From positions 1-64,000 of the forward strand of contig NZ_JAATHJ010000009.1 in the NCBI RefSeq assembly GCF_012034335.1: a DNA stretch of 64,000 bases, given 5' to 3'. Positions 45,302 through 53,955 of the stretch are shown piece by piece; position 1 is the stretch's first letter, and the number at the start of each line of letters is the position of its first letter. Origin of the DNA: Alkalicoccus luteus. GTDB lineage: Bacteria; Bacillota; Bacilli; Bacillales; Salisediminibacteriaceae. A model generated the notes under the pieces. The model was not told the DNA's origin, did no database searches, and saw only the letters and a program-made list of their open reading frames with translations. The translations under genes were made by a program, and so were the position numbers.

Positions 45302-45763
45302 ATGAAAGAAGCGTTAGTAGAGGCATTTTGGGAGCGGGCCAAACGAGCGAAGGGAATTAAGGCGGACAATTATTACGAAGCCTTTTCGTTCGGGGGCAGT
45401 TCGGCGGATGAATTGGCGCGCCTCGTACTGGATCAGGAAAAAACTGCTACCTGCTCGGCGCTCCCGTTATACGAAATTGAGCAGCAGCCGCTTCCGGAGC
45501 CGGGGGCCTACAGCATCGTTCTCGCTGAAAACGGCTCTCCGCTCGCCGTCATTGAAACGACAAGAGTGTCGATTATGAAAATGGAGGACGTGCCGGAGGA
45601 TTTTGCTTTGGCTGAAGGAGAGGGCGGATATGAAAAGTGGTGGGCCGATCACGAAGCCTTTTTCAAGCAAGAGCTCAGTCAATACGGACTGCGCTTTGAT
45701 CCATCGTTAAAGCTCGTCTGTGAGCGGTTTCTGCTCGTTTACACAGAAGGACCGGCGCTGTAA
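45302..45763 (+). CDS. ASCH-domain protein
   Basis: 153 residues from ATG 45302. The ASCH fold (RNA-binding, PUA-like) is shown by YEAFSFGGSSADELARLVLD, QEKTATCSALPLYEIEQQPL (the GxKxxTxR-like loop region), YSIVLAENGSPLAVIETTRV and AEGEGGYEKWWADHEAFF. Some family members cleave RNA or deaminate nucleosides. Function here unproved. TAATG overlap with a mini-gene downstream. Confidence 0.85.
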   Translation: MKEALVEAFWERAKRAKGIKADNYYEAFSFGGSSADELARLVLDQEKTATCSALPLYEIEQQPLPEPGAYSIVLAENGSPLAVIETTRVSIMKMEDVPEDFALAEGEGGYEKWWADHEAFFKQELSQYGLRFDPSLKLVCERFLLVYTEGPAL

Positions 45764-45864
45764 TGGACTGGCTTGGAAGCCTTGCTGCCACGATGCTGTT
45801 TTTTCTGACAGGTACGACGCTCGTTGCGTTTATCACCGTGCAGATTCTAAAGCGAAAGAAGTAG
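45763..45864 (+). CDS. 33-residue membrane mini-protein
   Basis: ATG overlaps the ASCH stop (TAATG), so translation is coupled. One helix (LAATMLFFLTGTTLVAFITV) and a basic end (QILKRKK). Typical small envelope peptide; family unknown. Confidence 0.5.
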   Translation: MDWLGSLAATMLFFLTGTTLVAFITVQILKRKK

Positions 45865-45938
45865 CGCAGCGGCATAGAACAGGAGAAAGATGGGTATAGA
45901 ATAGGGAAGCAACCCTATTATGAAAAGAAGGTGATGAA

Positions 45939-46130
45939 ATGCGGATCATGCAGCCAGTTAAACATCAGCTTATTGATATTATTCTGTTTTTTATCGCTGC
46001 CGTGCTCGTATTTGGCATTCTTTTTGATATGGCCGGGTTTGGAATCGGCACAGTCGGTCTGATTATCGTTTCCATTATCACCGCTGTCGTCATCGTGTAT
46101 GGCAAGGCAGCATTAGGAAAAGAGGCATAA
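45939..46130 (+). CDS. Small two-helix membrane protein
   Basis: 63 residues after AAGAAGGTGATGAA. Helices LIDIILFFIAAVLVFGILFD and TVGLIIVSIITAVVIVYGKA. Family unknown. Its last 41 bases overlap the antisense end of the convergent gene at 46090. Confidence 0.65.
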   Translation: MRIMQPVKHQLIDIILFFIAAVLVFGILFDMAGFGIGTVGLIIVSIITAVVIVYGKAALGKEA

Positions 46131-46308
46131 CGTGAAGCAGCTTCGGTTTCAAACCGGAGCTGCTTTTTATTGTCTCATTTTGGAGCAGGATCTTCTTCGG
46201 TTCCGATTCTCGCTTGTTCATGTTGTTCATGAACACAAGCAGAACGATGAGCATCGCAAGCGGCAGGATCAGAACAAACAGGGCTGAAAACTGATAAATC
46301 AGATCCAT
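46090..46308 (-). CDS. Small membrane protein with strong ribosome site
   Basis: 72 codons from ATG 46308 behind GAGGAGGTGACGAT. One N-terminal helix (FSALFVLILPLAMLIVLLVF) and a charged tail. Its 3' part includes the terminator hairpin of the convergent gene and is antisense to its final 41 bases, so the functional portion may be only the first 45 residues. Confidence 0.6.
   Translation of the reverse strand: MDLIYQFSALFVLILPLAMLIVLLVFMNNMNKRESEPKKILLQNETIKSSSGLKPKLLHVMPLFLMLPCHTR
46135..46168. terminator. Terminator after the 45939 gene
   Basis: AGCAGCTTCGGTTT pairs with AAACCGGAGCTGCT (one G-U pair, one-base loop core), then TTTTT. Confidence 0.8.
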
Positions 46309-46350
46309 ATCGTCACCTCCTCAACGCCTTCAGTATAGCAGACATAGGGA

Positions 46351-46375
46351 AGAGGCTGAGGAAGCCCCAGCCTCT
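46351..46375 (-). terminator. Hairpin after the nagE-like gene
   Basis: AGAGGCTG (46351-46358) pairs with CAGCCTCT (46368-46375). Weak T tract on the minus strand. Confidence 0.55.
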
Positions 46376-46384
46376 TACAAGTAT

Positions 46385-47817
46385 TTACCGTTCCTTTTCC
46401 ACCTGCTTGCGGACTTCTTCTTCAGTAAATTGTACGCTTGGGCCGATAATCACGTGGATGCTGTGTTTACCGACGATATTCGTGCCGGGAACGCCGGTGC
46501 GACGGATCGCATCTTCATCGACGGCGTCCATGTCGTGAACTTCGAGGCGCAGCTGTCGATCGCTGCAATATTTGCAGCGCCGCCGAGACCGGCGATGATG
46601 CGTGCGCTTTGAGCGGATAGCTTGCTGTCCGCGTCCGCCTCTCCAACACTCGTTTCTTCCGTTCCGGCTTCCTCCTGACGACCAGGCGTCTTCAAGTCAA
46701 ACTTGATAATTAAAAAGCGGAACAAAAAGTAGTAAATGGCTGCAAAGACGAGACCCTGAACGATCAGCATGTACGGCTGCTGCGCAAGAGGCATAACGAA
46801 GCCGAGCACAAAGTCGACTAAGCCTGCGCTGAAACCGAAGCCTGCCATCCATTCAAACGATGCTGCAATAAAAAGGGACAGTCCGGTTAACGCAGCATGC
46901 ACGACGAAAAGAAGTGGTGCGAGAAACATAAACGAAAATTCAAGTGGCTCTGTGACGCCGGTAAAGAAGGACGCGATTCCTGCTGCGAGGAGCAGGGCGG
47001 CAGCTTGTTTTCGCTGCGCTGTTTTAGCAGTATGGTACATCGCGAGCGCTGCAGCTGGCAGGCCGAACATCATAATCGGGAAAAAGCCTGCCATGTAGCG
47101 ACCTGTCACACCTGGTTCCCCTTCACTGGACCAGTAATTTCCGATATCGTTTATGCCCGCGAGATCAAACCAGAACACCTGATTCAAAGCGTGATGCAAA
47201 CCAGTTGGGATAAGCAGGCGGTTAAAAAATCCATACAGACCGGCTCCGGCAGGACCGAGTCCGCTGATCGCCGTTCCAAATGTGACGAGCCCGTTATAAA
47301 CAACCGGCCATAGAAAGAAGAAAACAGCAGCCAGTCCAACAGATGCAGCAGCCGTTAAAATCGGAACGAGCCTCTTACCGCTGAAAAAGGCGAGTGCATC
47401 TGGTAACTTCACGTGGCTGAAACGGTTGTAAAGCGCCGCAGCGACAAGACCGACAATGATGCCGATAAAGACGTTGTCAATACCGGAATAGGCAAGCGGA
47501 GCATCGTCTTCGGCTACTCCCATCATGCCGGCCACGTTTTCACTGCTTAAAAGCTGTGTAATAACGAGAAAACCAACAAGCCCGCTAAGTGCTGCAGCGC
47601 CATCTTTCTCTCGGGACATACCGATCGCAACACCGACTGCAAACAAGATCGCAATGTTGTCGAGAATTGATGTGCCGGCGTTAATAATAAACTGGCCGAT
47701 CACGCTGTCTTCGTTTACGGCCGTGATCCAGTTGCCGATTCCGGCGAGTATCGCAGCCGCAGGCAATACGGCTACAGGCAGCATAAGTGAACGCCCGATT
47801 GCTTGAATATACTTCAT
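46385..47817 (-). pseudogene. nagE: N-acetylglucosamine-type PTS EIICB with frameshifted EIIB domain
   Basis: From ATG 47817 (GGAGGAAG upstream) an intact EIIC domain of about 390 residues is read (SLMLPVAVLPAAAILAGIGN, RLLIPTGLHHALNQVFWFDL, ASFFTGVTEPLEFSFMFLAP), matching GlcNAc-specific NagE. The EIIB domain starts normally (AGLGGAANIAAIDSCAS, with the phospho-Cys) and then shifts. The +1 frame continues the family sequence (LRLEVHDMDAVDEDAIRRTG, GTNIVGKHSIHVIIGPSVQF) to TAA 46387-46385. The shifted frame stops at 46450. The bases fit loss of 13 bp between two CTGCGCC repeats. The PTS phosphate relay is probably broken. Confidence 0.85.
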
Positions 47818-47864
47818 AAAAATACTTCCTCCTTCAATACATAATGAAGCGATTTCATACAAAC

Positions 47865-47904
47865 AGAATAGCATGCATTCATATAGATGTCTAGACCACT
47901 AGAT
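47865..47904 (-). promoter_or_regulatory. nagE promoter with NagR-type (dre) operator
   Basis: On the minus strand AGTGGTCTAGACAT (47900-47887) fits the NagR/YvoA dre pattern (TGGTnTAGACCA-like). It overlaps the -35 TAGACA (47893-47888). A 17-bp spacer and TATTCT (47870-47865) complete a sigma-A promoter. GlcNAc-derived signals would relieve GntR-type NagR; no nagR is in the window. Confidence 0.7.
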
Positions 47905-47986
47905 AAACTAAATCTTCTAAATTTTTGTTGTTTTTGCAGGATATCCTGCATTATACTGTGAAGAAGCAGGAAAAACTTCGTTTTAA

Positions 47987-48817
47987 ATGGAGGTGGATGA
48001 GCTGTCACTAAAGGATTTGCTGCATGAACGGTACAACAGCTTTTCACGCGGCCAAAAGAAGGTAGCCGGTTTTTTTCTGACGCACGCGTCTGAAGCAGCG
48101 ATGCTGACGGCCGGGCAGATCGGTGAACGAACGGACGTAAGTGAAACAACTGTCATTCGCTTTTCGCATGCGCTCGGATACCGAGGCTTCAGTGAACTGC
48201 AGGAAGCATGGCGCACGGAATGGCTAGGTGTGCAGGAACATGGACCGGTGTATGCGGGTGAAAGCATACCTGGTAAGGAAATCCGCATGCTGGAAGGCAT
48301 CGATACAGAAGCGCTGGAACCGCTTCTCGCAAAGTGGAGCCGCAGTCTGCTTCAGGCTGAGCGAGTCGTTATTGCGGGTTTTGATGGTACTTATGCGGCG
48401 GCTTACTGGCTTGCTTTCTCGCTTCGCGGGTTGCGAAAGCGCATACATCTCGTCGGTCCGGAAACGATCCAGCCGGAGGATACGCTCGATTTGGATGAGG
48501 GCACTTGCGTTATACTGCTCTCTTTCCCGCGCTACCACCATCAGTCAAAAGCAGTCGCAGAAGCAGCCGGCGAGCGGGCAGGAGAGCTGCTCGTTCTGAC
48601 CGATCATGCATCGAGTCCGCCTGCAGTCGCAGCTGACAGCGTATGGACAGCATCCGTTGCTGACGGCGGTGATTACCGATCTGCTGCCTACACCATTACG
48701 CTTTTGGAAATGCTGCTCGAGAAAGTCGAGCACGATGCAGATGAACTCGGTCAAGCTGCACCGCGCCGGAAAGAATTAGAAAAACTGTACGCTGCAAGCA
48801 GGCGTTATTTAGAATAG
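47987..48817 (+). CDS. RpiR/MurR-family transcription regulator
   Basis: 276 codons from ATG 47987. The GGAGGTGG lies inside those first codons, so translation more likely begins at GTG 47993 or CTG 48002. N-terminal HTH_6 domain (AMLTAGQIGERTDVSETTVI followed by RFSHALGYRGFSELQEAW), then a SIS phosphosugar-binding domain (VVIAGFDGTYAAAYWLAFSL, CVILLSFPRYHHQSKAVAEA). Usually controls sugar or amino-sugar genes. It heads the downstream operon on the same strand and is divergent from nagE, so it could control either. Confidence 0.85.
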   Translation: MEVDELSLKDLLHERYNSFSRGQKKVAGFFLTHASEAAMLTAGQIGERTDVSETTVIRFSHALGYRGFSELQEAWRTEWLGVQEHGPVYAGESIPGKEIRMLEGIDTEALEPLLAKWSRSLLQAERVVIAGFDGTYAAAYWLAFSLRGLRKRIHLVGPETIQPEDTLDLDEGTCVILLSFPRYHHQSKAVAEAAGERAGELLVLTDHASSPPAVAADSVWTASVADGGDYRSAAYTITLLEMLLEKVEHDADELGQAAPRRKELEKLYAASRRYLE

Positions 48818-48832
48818 AGGGGGATCTTTACT

Positions 48833-50215
48833 ATGAGTTCACTGCCGAATATCAACCAGGAGTTTTCACCAAAACCGAAGCCGACACGAAAGGACATCTT
48901 ATCCTTTATTCTGCCTTCTATTCTGGGTATCCTCCTGTTTATTGTGCCGATCCCGCAGGATGACAGCATTACGATCCCGATCGCGTTTATGGCAGGATTC
49001 ATTAACGGAGCGCTCGGCGATGTCATTCCATTTATCATCATTACTGTTATGGCAGTTTCTGTCGTCTTGACAATCGGTGCTCAGCTTCTGAAGCCGGCGT
49101 TTGTGATGGAACGCGAGAGCCTGCGCTCGCTGCTACTCGTCAAACCAGTCTGGACCGTCATCCGTGCAGCCGGACTGCTTTTTGCGGTGATGGTCGTATT
49201 CGGATTCGGAGCGGAAGCGGTTTACTCAGAAGATACCGGCGGACTGCTCATGTACGATCTGCTGCCGATTTTGCTGACAACGTTTTTACTTGCCGGCTTT
49301 TTACTGCCGCTGCTACTAAACTTCGGAATGCTTGAATTTATCGGCGTGCTGCTCATGAAGGTCATGCAGCCGCTCTTCCGGGTTCCGGGGCGAAGCTCGC
49401 TTGACTGCCTGACGTCATGGGTTGGCGACGGAACAATCGGCGTGCTTCTGACAACGAAACAGTATGAGGGCGGCTATTACACGAAGCGGGAAGCCGCTGT
49501 GGTAGCGACCACGTTTTCAGTAGTCTCCATCACATTTACCATCGTCATCATCGATTACATGGAACTGATGCATATGTTCCCGCAGTATTACTTAACGATC
49601 ACGATCGCGGGTCTGCTTGCTGCTGTCATCATGCCGCGTATCCCGCCGCTCTCGCGTAAAGCGGACACAGCATTTGAAGGTCAGGAAATCAAAGGGGACG
49701 TTGAAGTTCCCGCTGGTACCTCCCTCGTAAAAATCGGATTCAGCGAAGCGGTAGCGAAGGCGCGCTCCAGCCGCAGTCCAAAGCTGTTTGTCCGGACTGG
49801 CCTTCAGAACGTGCTCGACATGTGGATCGGGGTGCTGCCGGTCGTGATGGCAATTGGAACAGTCGCGCTCGTCACCGCTGAATTTACGCCTTTCTTTTCA
49901 ATTCTCGGACGGCCGTTTGAACCATTGCTTACGCTGATGCAGGTGCCGGAAGCAGAAGCAGCCGCTCAGACGATGGTCGTCGGATTTGCCGATATGTTTC
50001 TGCCGGCGATTATCGGAAGCGGCATTGAAAGCGACATGACGCGCTTTATTATCGCCTGTGTGTCGGTCACGCAGCTCGTTTATTTGTCAGAAATGGGTGG
50101 ACTACTGCTTGGCTCCAAACTGCCGGTTAAATTCCGTGATCTCGTGTTCATCTTTATTCTGCGCACACTGATCACGCTTCCGATCGTCGTACTGATGGCC
50201 CATCTGATTTTTTAG
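48833..50215 (+). CDS. yjiH: YjiH-family membrane protein (nucleoside-recognition/GATE domain)
   Basis: 460 residues, about 11 helices. The N-terminal soluble part (KPKPTRKDILSFILPSILGI) precedes two nucleoside-recognition GATE domains (GRSSLDCLTSWVGDGTIGVL followed by LTTKQYEGGYYTKREAAVVA; VVGFADMFLPAIIGSGIESD). A family linked to spore maturation proteins SpmA/B and to small-molecule transport. Its place before the D-amino acid genes suggests it moves their substrate, an inference. Confidence 0.85.
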   Translation: MSSLPNINQEFSPKPKPTRKDILSFILPSILGILLFIVPIPQDDSITIPIAFMAGFINGALGDVIPFIIITVMAVSVVLTIGAQLLKPAFVMERESLRSLLLVKPVWTVIRAAGLLFAVMVVFGFGAEAVYSEDTGGLLMYDLLPILLTTFLLAGFLLPLLLNFGMLEFIGVLLMKVMQPLFRVPGRSSLDCLTSWVGDGTIGVLLTTKQYEGGYYTKREAAVVATTFSVVSITFTIVIIDYMELMHMFPQYYLTITIAGLLAAVIMPRIPPLSRKADTAFEGQEIKGDVEVPAGTSLVKIGFSEAVAKARSSRSPKLFVRTGLQNVLDMWIGVLPVVMAIGTVALVTAEFTPFFSILGRPFEPLLTLMQVPEAEAAAQTMVVGFADMFLPAIIGSGIESDMTRFIIACVSVTQLVYLSEMGGLLLGSKLPVKFRDLVFIFILRTLITLPIVVLMAHLIF

Positions 50216-50227
50216 GAGGAATGTTTC

Positions 50228-51319
50228 ATGGATACGATCCTGCAAACGTATGAGGAGCTGCACAGGCTTGCAGAGCCCTCCTGGCAGGAGGAAAAAACGT
50301 CGCGCTACTTGCAGCAGCGTCTAAAGGAAGCCGGCTTTTCACTGACAACGTTTGAAGGACACCACGGATTTTTTGCGGAAATAAAAGGGGAGACAGAGGA
50401 CGTGCTGATGCTGCGGGCCGATATGGATGCTCTCCCATATGAAACTGAGGACGGTACGGTTTACCGGCATACGTGTGGGCACGATGCGCACAGCTCCATC
50501 GTGCTTCATACGGCACTGAATATAAAAGATACCCGCCCCAAGCATACGATTCGCTTTCTGTTTCAGCCGGCTGAAGAAACCGCAGCAGGCGCACTGCAGA
50601 TGATTCGGGATGGTGTGCTGGACCGGGTTGTTTTTCTGGCAGGACTGCACGTCAGGCCGATATCTGAGCTGACCGCAGAAGAAGCGTCACCAGGCATCCA
50701 GCATGGAGCGACAATCGCTGTTAAAGGTCGTGTTACCGGTGAAGCGGCCCATGCTGCTAGAGCATCAACCGGGGTCAATGCGCTTTACGCCGCAGGTCGG
50801 CTCATGCGTAAACTGGAGGCATTTTCAACAGACGGCCAATCGGCAGTGATGACGAAACTGAAGTCCGGAACGACTGTCAATACGGTGCCGGATAAAGCGG
50901 TGTTTGAGCTTGATTTACGTGCACCTGACAATGAAGCAATGGAGCGTATATGGGGAAAAATGCAGCATGCAGCGGACGATGTAGAAACAGAAACAGGCTC
51001 CCGCTTTACTCTTGAGGCAGCTGAGCATGCGCCTGCAGCAGTAATTGACCTACGGGCCGCAAGCTGTGCCAAGCGGGCGATTGCCGGTGTTTGTCACGTG
51101 GCGGACGTCCTTCAAACGCCCGGGGCAGAAGATTTTCATCACTATACGAATGTAAACGAGGCGCCGGCTGCCGTTATGATCGGGCTTGGCTCAGGATTAA
51201 CACCGGGGCTGCACCATCCGGAAATGACATTTGATCTCAAAGCGCTCTCAAAAGGCGTGGAAATCATGACGGCGCTTCTCGCGGAAGCGGATCGGGTCGA
51301 TTGGGGGGACGAAGCTTGA
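50228..51319 (+). CDS. M20-family hydrolase, candidate N-succinyl-L-amino acid desuccinylase
   Basis: 363 residues after TTAGGAGGAATG. M20 motifs are LMLRADMDALPYE, HTCGHDAHSSIVL, QPAEETAAGAL, the dimerisation domain EAAHAARASTGVNALYAAGR and the C-terminal TPGAEDFHHY. It starts a block with a GNAT transferase (51316) and an NSAR/OSBS-type racemase (52097). In Geobacillus this trio converts D-amino acids to L-amino acids through N-succinyl intermediates, in which the M20 enzyme removes succinate from the L-form. Role here inferred from the neighbourhood. Confidence 0.85.
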   Translation: MDTILQTYEELHRLAEPSWQEEKTSRYLQQRLKEAGFSLTTFEGHHGFFAEIKGETEDVLMLRADMDALPYETEDGTVYRHTCGHDAHSSIVLHTALNIKDTRPKHTIRFLFQPAEETAAGALQMIRDGVLDRVVFLAGLHVRPISELTAEEASPGIQHGATIAVKGRVTGEAAHAARASTGVNALYAAGRLMRKLEAFSTDGQSAVMTKLKSGTTVNTVPDKAVFELDLRAPDNEAMERIWGKMQHAADDVETETGSRFTLEAAEHAPAAVIDLRAASCAKRAIAGVCHVADVLQTPGAEDFHHYTNVNEAPAAVMIGLGSGLTPGLHHPEMTFDLKALSKGVEIMTALLAEADRVDWGDEA

Positions 51320-52107
51320 AGAACTTAACAATAAGAGAGTTAACGACAACGGCCGAACTGGAAGAGGTGTTTGAGCTGGAAGCATTCATCTGGAACCGGG
51401 ATGACGCCGTCCCGCCTAACCAGACGATCACATCGGTTAAAAATGGCGGGTTCGTGCTCGGCATGTTTGCTGAGCATCGGCTGATCGGATTTCAGTACAG
51501 CTTTCCGGGCTTTAACGGCACAGACGTGTATCTATGCTCGCATACGCTGGTCGTTCATCCCGATTATCAAAAACAGGGTCTCGGTGAACAGTTGAAGCAG
51601 GCGCAGCGAAAGCTTGCTGAAGCGAAAGGGTATGAAACGATCCAGTGGACGTACGATCCGCTGGAGTCCGTCAACGCAAAACTGAACCTGCATAAGCTTG
51701 ATGCGACAAGCAACGTCTATATCGAAAATGCATACGGCGAGCTGCATGATGACATCAATGCCGGCATGCCGACCGACCGGCTAGTCGTTTCTTGGTCCTC
51801 CAGGCCGGTTCCACGACAGCAGGTTTCGGTCGAGGGTGCAGAAGCAGTGTATCCGGTGGAAGAGCGTAACAGCATTCCAGTCCCGGGAACGATTCGGCAT
51901 GCGGAAGCAGCCGTCCTGCTCGTGCCCGTTCCGGCTTCCATCCAGCAGATCAAGCATGTCAGCCAGGAGGCCGCGTTAACGTGGCGGCTCGTTCAGCGTT
52001 CCGTACTGCCGCCGTTATTTGCTAAAGGGTATTCCATTGTGGATTACCTGCCTTATGGGAGCCACTATGCTTACGTACTGACAAAGGAGCGTCCAGATGC
52101 AGATTAA
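51316..52107 (+). CDS. GNAT acyltransferase, candidate D-amino acid N-succinyltransferase
   Basis: 263 residues from TTG 51316 (GGGGGGACGAAGC upstream). The N-terminal GNAT domain (SHTLVVHPDYQKQGLGEQLK, with the Q-x-x-G-x-G acyl-CoA motif, and QWTYDPLESVNAKLNLHKLD) is followed by an extension of about 110 residues (YPVEERNSIPVPGTIRHAEA). This length and the operon match the GNAT N-succinyltransferase of the D- to L-amino acid pathway in Bacillaceae. TTGA overlap with the hydrolase. Confidence 0.82.
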   Translation: MKNLTIRELTTTAELEEVFELEAFIWNRDDAVPPNQTITSVKNGGFVLGMFAEHRLIGFQYSFPGFNGTDVYLCSHTLVVHPDYQKQGLGEQLKQAQRKLAEAKGYETIQWTYDPLESVNAKLNLHKLDATSNVYIENAYGELHDDINAGMPTDRLVVSWSSRPVPRQQVSVEGAEAVYPVEERNSIPVPGTIRHAEAAVLLVPVPASIQQIKHVSQEAALTWRLVQRSVLPPLFAKGYSIVDYLPYGSHYAYVLTKERPDAD

Positions 52108-53209
52108 AGAAGTCATCATCCGAGAATTAGTTATGAAGCTGAAGCACCCCTTTACGACCAGCGTTGGTACAGAAACCGAGAAAGCTTTTCTGCTTGCAGA
52201 AGTCCGTACGGAGAAAGGTGTATCCGGCTGGGGGGAAGGGGTCTCGATCACAGAACCAATATACAATGAAGAAACAGTCTCGACAAACTGGGCCGTATTA
52301 CGCGAACAGCTTCTCCCAACGCTGTTTCATACGACCGTTCATCACCCTGATGATGCCGCTCGGGCGTTTCAGTATGTTCGCAGAAACTATAATGCGAAAG
52401 CTCTTCTTGACGGTGCGATCTGGGATGCCTATGCCAAAGAAGCCGAAAAGCCGCTTTATGAGGTGCTCGGTGGGGAAAAACGTCCGGTTGATGTAGGTAT
52501 CAGCATCGGCATCAAGCCTTCGATGACGGACGTACTCGATACAATAACGAAAGCAGTCGATGAAGGCTATAAGCGGATAAAAGTAAAGGTCAAACCAGGC
52601 TGGGACATCGACCTGCTGAAGCTGATCAGAGCAAGGTTTCCCGATATTGCGCTTATGGCCGATGCAAACTGCGCCTATACGCTAGCCGATATCGATCATT
52701 TGAAACGCTTCGACGATTTTAAGCTGATGATGATCGAACAGCCGCTGGCAGAGGATGACATCATTGATCATGCCGGGCTGCAGCGGGAATTACGTACGCC
52801 AATTTGTCTTGATGAAAGTCTTCACAGTGACGAGGATGTGCGAAAAGCGCTGGAACTCGACAGCTGCCGTATCGTTAATATGAAAATCGGGCGTGTAGGA
52901 GGATTGTCTGAAGCGCGCCGAATACATACTAGGTGCAAGCAGGAAGGCGTACCGCTCTGGTGTGGCGGCATGCTGGAGGCCGGCATCGGCCGTGCACACA
53001 ATTTAGCGCTGACCACGCTTCCCGGCTTTACGCTGCCAGGGGATACGGCCCCATCTTCTCACTACTGGGAACAAGATATTATTCAACCGGAGGTCGAGAT
53101 GGCTGAAGGTCAGATTTTGCTTCCACAGCAACCGGGCATCGGTTTCGAGCCGGATATGGACCGCATTCATGCGCTGACTGTTCGTTCTCAAACGTTTGAA
53201 AATCGATAA
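52097..53209 (+). CDS. menC: N-succinylamino acid racemase / o-succinylbenzoate synthase family
   Basis: 370 residues, enolase superfamily. Residue markers: VKVKPGWDIDLLKLIRARFP (KxK acid/base Lys near residue 164), ADANCAYT (Asp metal ligand), IEQPLAEDD (Glu), CLDESLHSD (Asp-Glu), NMKIGRVGGLSEA (second catalytic Lys) and WCGGMLEAGIGRAHNLAL. These are the NSAR/OSBS signature rather than the dipeptide epimerase. The operon context favours racemisation of N-succinylamino acids. The menaquinone OSBS role cannot be excluded, but no other men genes are near. Overlaps the GNAT gene by 11 bases. Confidence 0.85.
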   Translation: MQIKEVIIRELVMKLKHPFTTSVGTETEKAFLLAEVRTEKGVSGWGEGVSITEPIYNEETVSTNWAVLREQLLPTLFHTTVHHPDDAARAFQYVRRNYNAKALLDGAIWDAYAKEAEKPLYEVLGGEKRPVDVGISIGIKPSMTDVLDTITKAVDEGYKRIKVKVKPGWDIDLLKLIRARFPDIALMADANCAYTLADIDHLKRFDDFKLMMIEQPLAEDDIIDHAGLQRELRTPICLDESLHSDEDVRKALELDSCRIVNMKIGRVGGLSEARRIHTRCKQEGVPLWCGGMLEAGIGRAHNLALTTLPGFTLPGDTAPSSHYWEQDIIQPEVEMAEGQILLPQQPGIGFEPDMDRIHALTVRSQTFENR

Positions 53210-53343
53210 CGGCCAGCCCCTGAGACCGACAGCTGCACCAATCCCATGCAGACTTATCAGAAGCTGACTGGAAAAATGCGGATTGGATTTTTCCTCCCAT
53301 TTTCTGCTAAGCTTATAGCAGAAGAAATGTGGGAGGAGATCGA

Positions 53344-53646
53344 ATGAAGGGATTGCTGGAGCTGGTCCGAGTCATCTGCATCATGCTTGCAGCAGGTGCA
53401 GCTGCCTGGTGGATTGTGCTTGAACCGCTCTACAGCGTAAACAGCCAGGTGCAAAATTGGAGCTGGATCGGGGCAATGGCCGTTTTTGTATTTATTTTTG
53501 TGCTGTACCGGAACCGTTGGCAGTTTTCCGGCTGGTATACGGGACCCGGGAGAGAAAAGCTTTCACGCCCGATAACGACAGCACTCGTTGCTATTGCAGG
53601 AGTTATGATCATCATTCCATTTTTATCGTTGCTCGTCAGTAGTTGA
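53344..53646 (+). CDS. Small three-helix membrane protein
   Basis: 100 residues from ATG 53344 after TGGGAGGAGATCGA. Helices at IMLAAGAAAWWIVLEPLYSV, WIGAMAVFVFIFVLYRN and a last LVAIAGVMIIIPFLSLLVSS. A Trp/Tyr-rich loop (WQFSGWYTGPGREKL) separates helices 2 and 3. No family recognised. Confidence 0.7.
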   Translation: MKGLLELVRVICIMLAAGAAAWWIVLEPLYSVNSQVQNWSWIGAMAVFVFIFVLYRNRWQFSGWYTGPGREKLSRPITTALVAIAGVMIIIPFLSLLVSS

Positions 53647-53680
53647 AAGAGCCGCAGGGATCAGTGTCCCTGCGGCTCTT
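53647..53680. terminator. Perfect 14-bp hairpin after the 53344 gene
   Basis: AAGAGCCGCAGGGA, loop TCAGTG, TCCCTGCGGCTCTT; short T tract on either side, likely bidirectional. Confidence 0.78.
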
Positions 53681-53955
53681 CATACATAGTACAATCAATC
53701 ATTATATTAAGATAATGGGTTCATTTTCATGCATTCTGCCGCTCAATTGCGTATAATAGACTACACTATGCGTCCTGATAACCTTTACTTCTTACCTTTT
53801 CGGTATGATGTGCGTGCGAGGTCAGCGACTACATGCTTTTCAACGTTCGTGCGCTTATGAACGACCTGCAAAAGTGTTGACGATTGTCCCAGTTTTATGC
53901 GTAATTTAGCGGGGTAAAGGAATAGAGACTATTTTTATGTGATTGGAGCTGCATC
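53681..53955 (+). other. Intergenic region before the MurE-like gene
   Basis: 275 bp. A TATAAT (near 53752-53757) and TTGACG (near 53877-53882) are candidate promoter elements without a well-spaced partner. TATGCGTAA at about 53898 repeats the word of the 35.9-kb tandem array. Confidence 0.3.

Noticed and set aside
46450-46575. Programmed frameshift in nagE
   Set aside because: No slippery heptamer is visible, and the bases are explained by deletion between CTGCGCC repeats.
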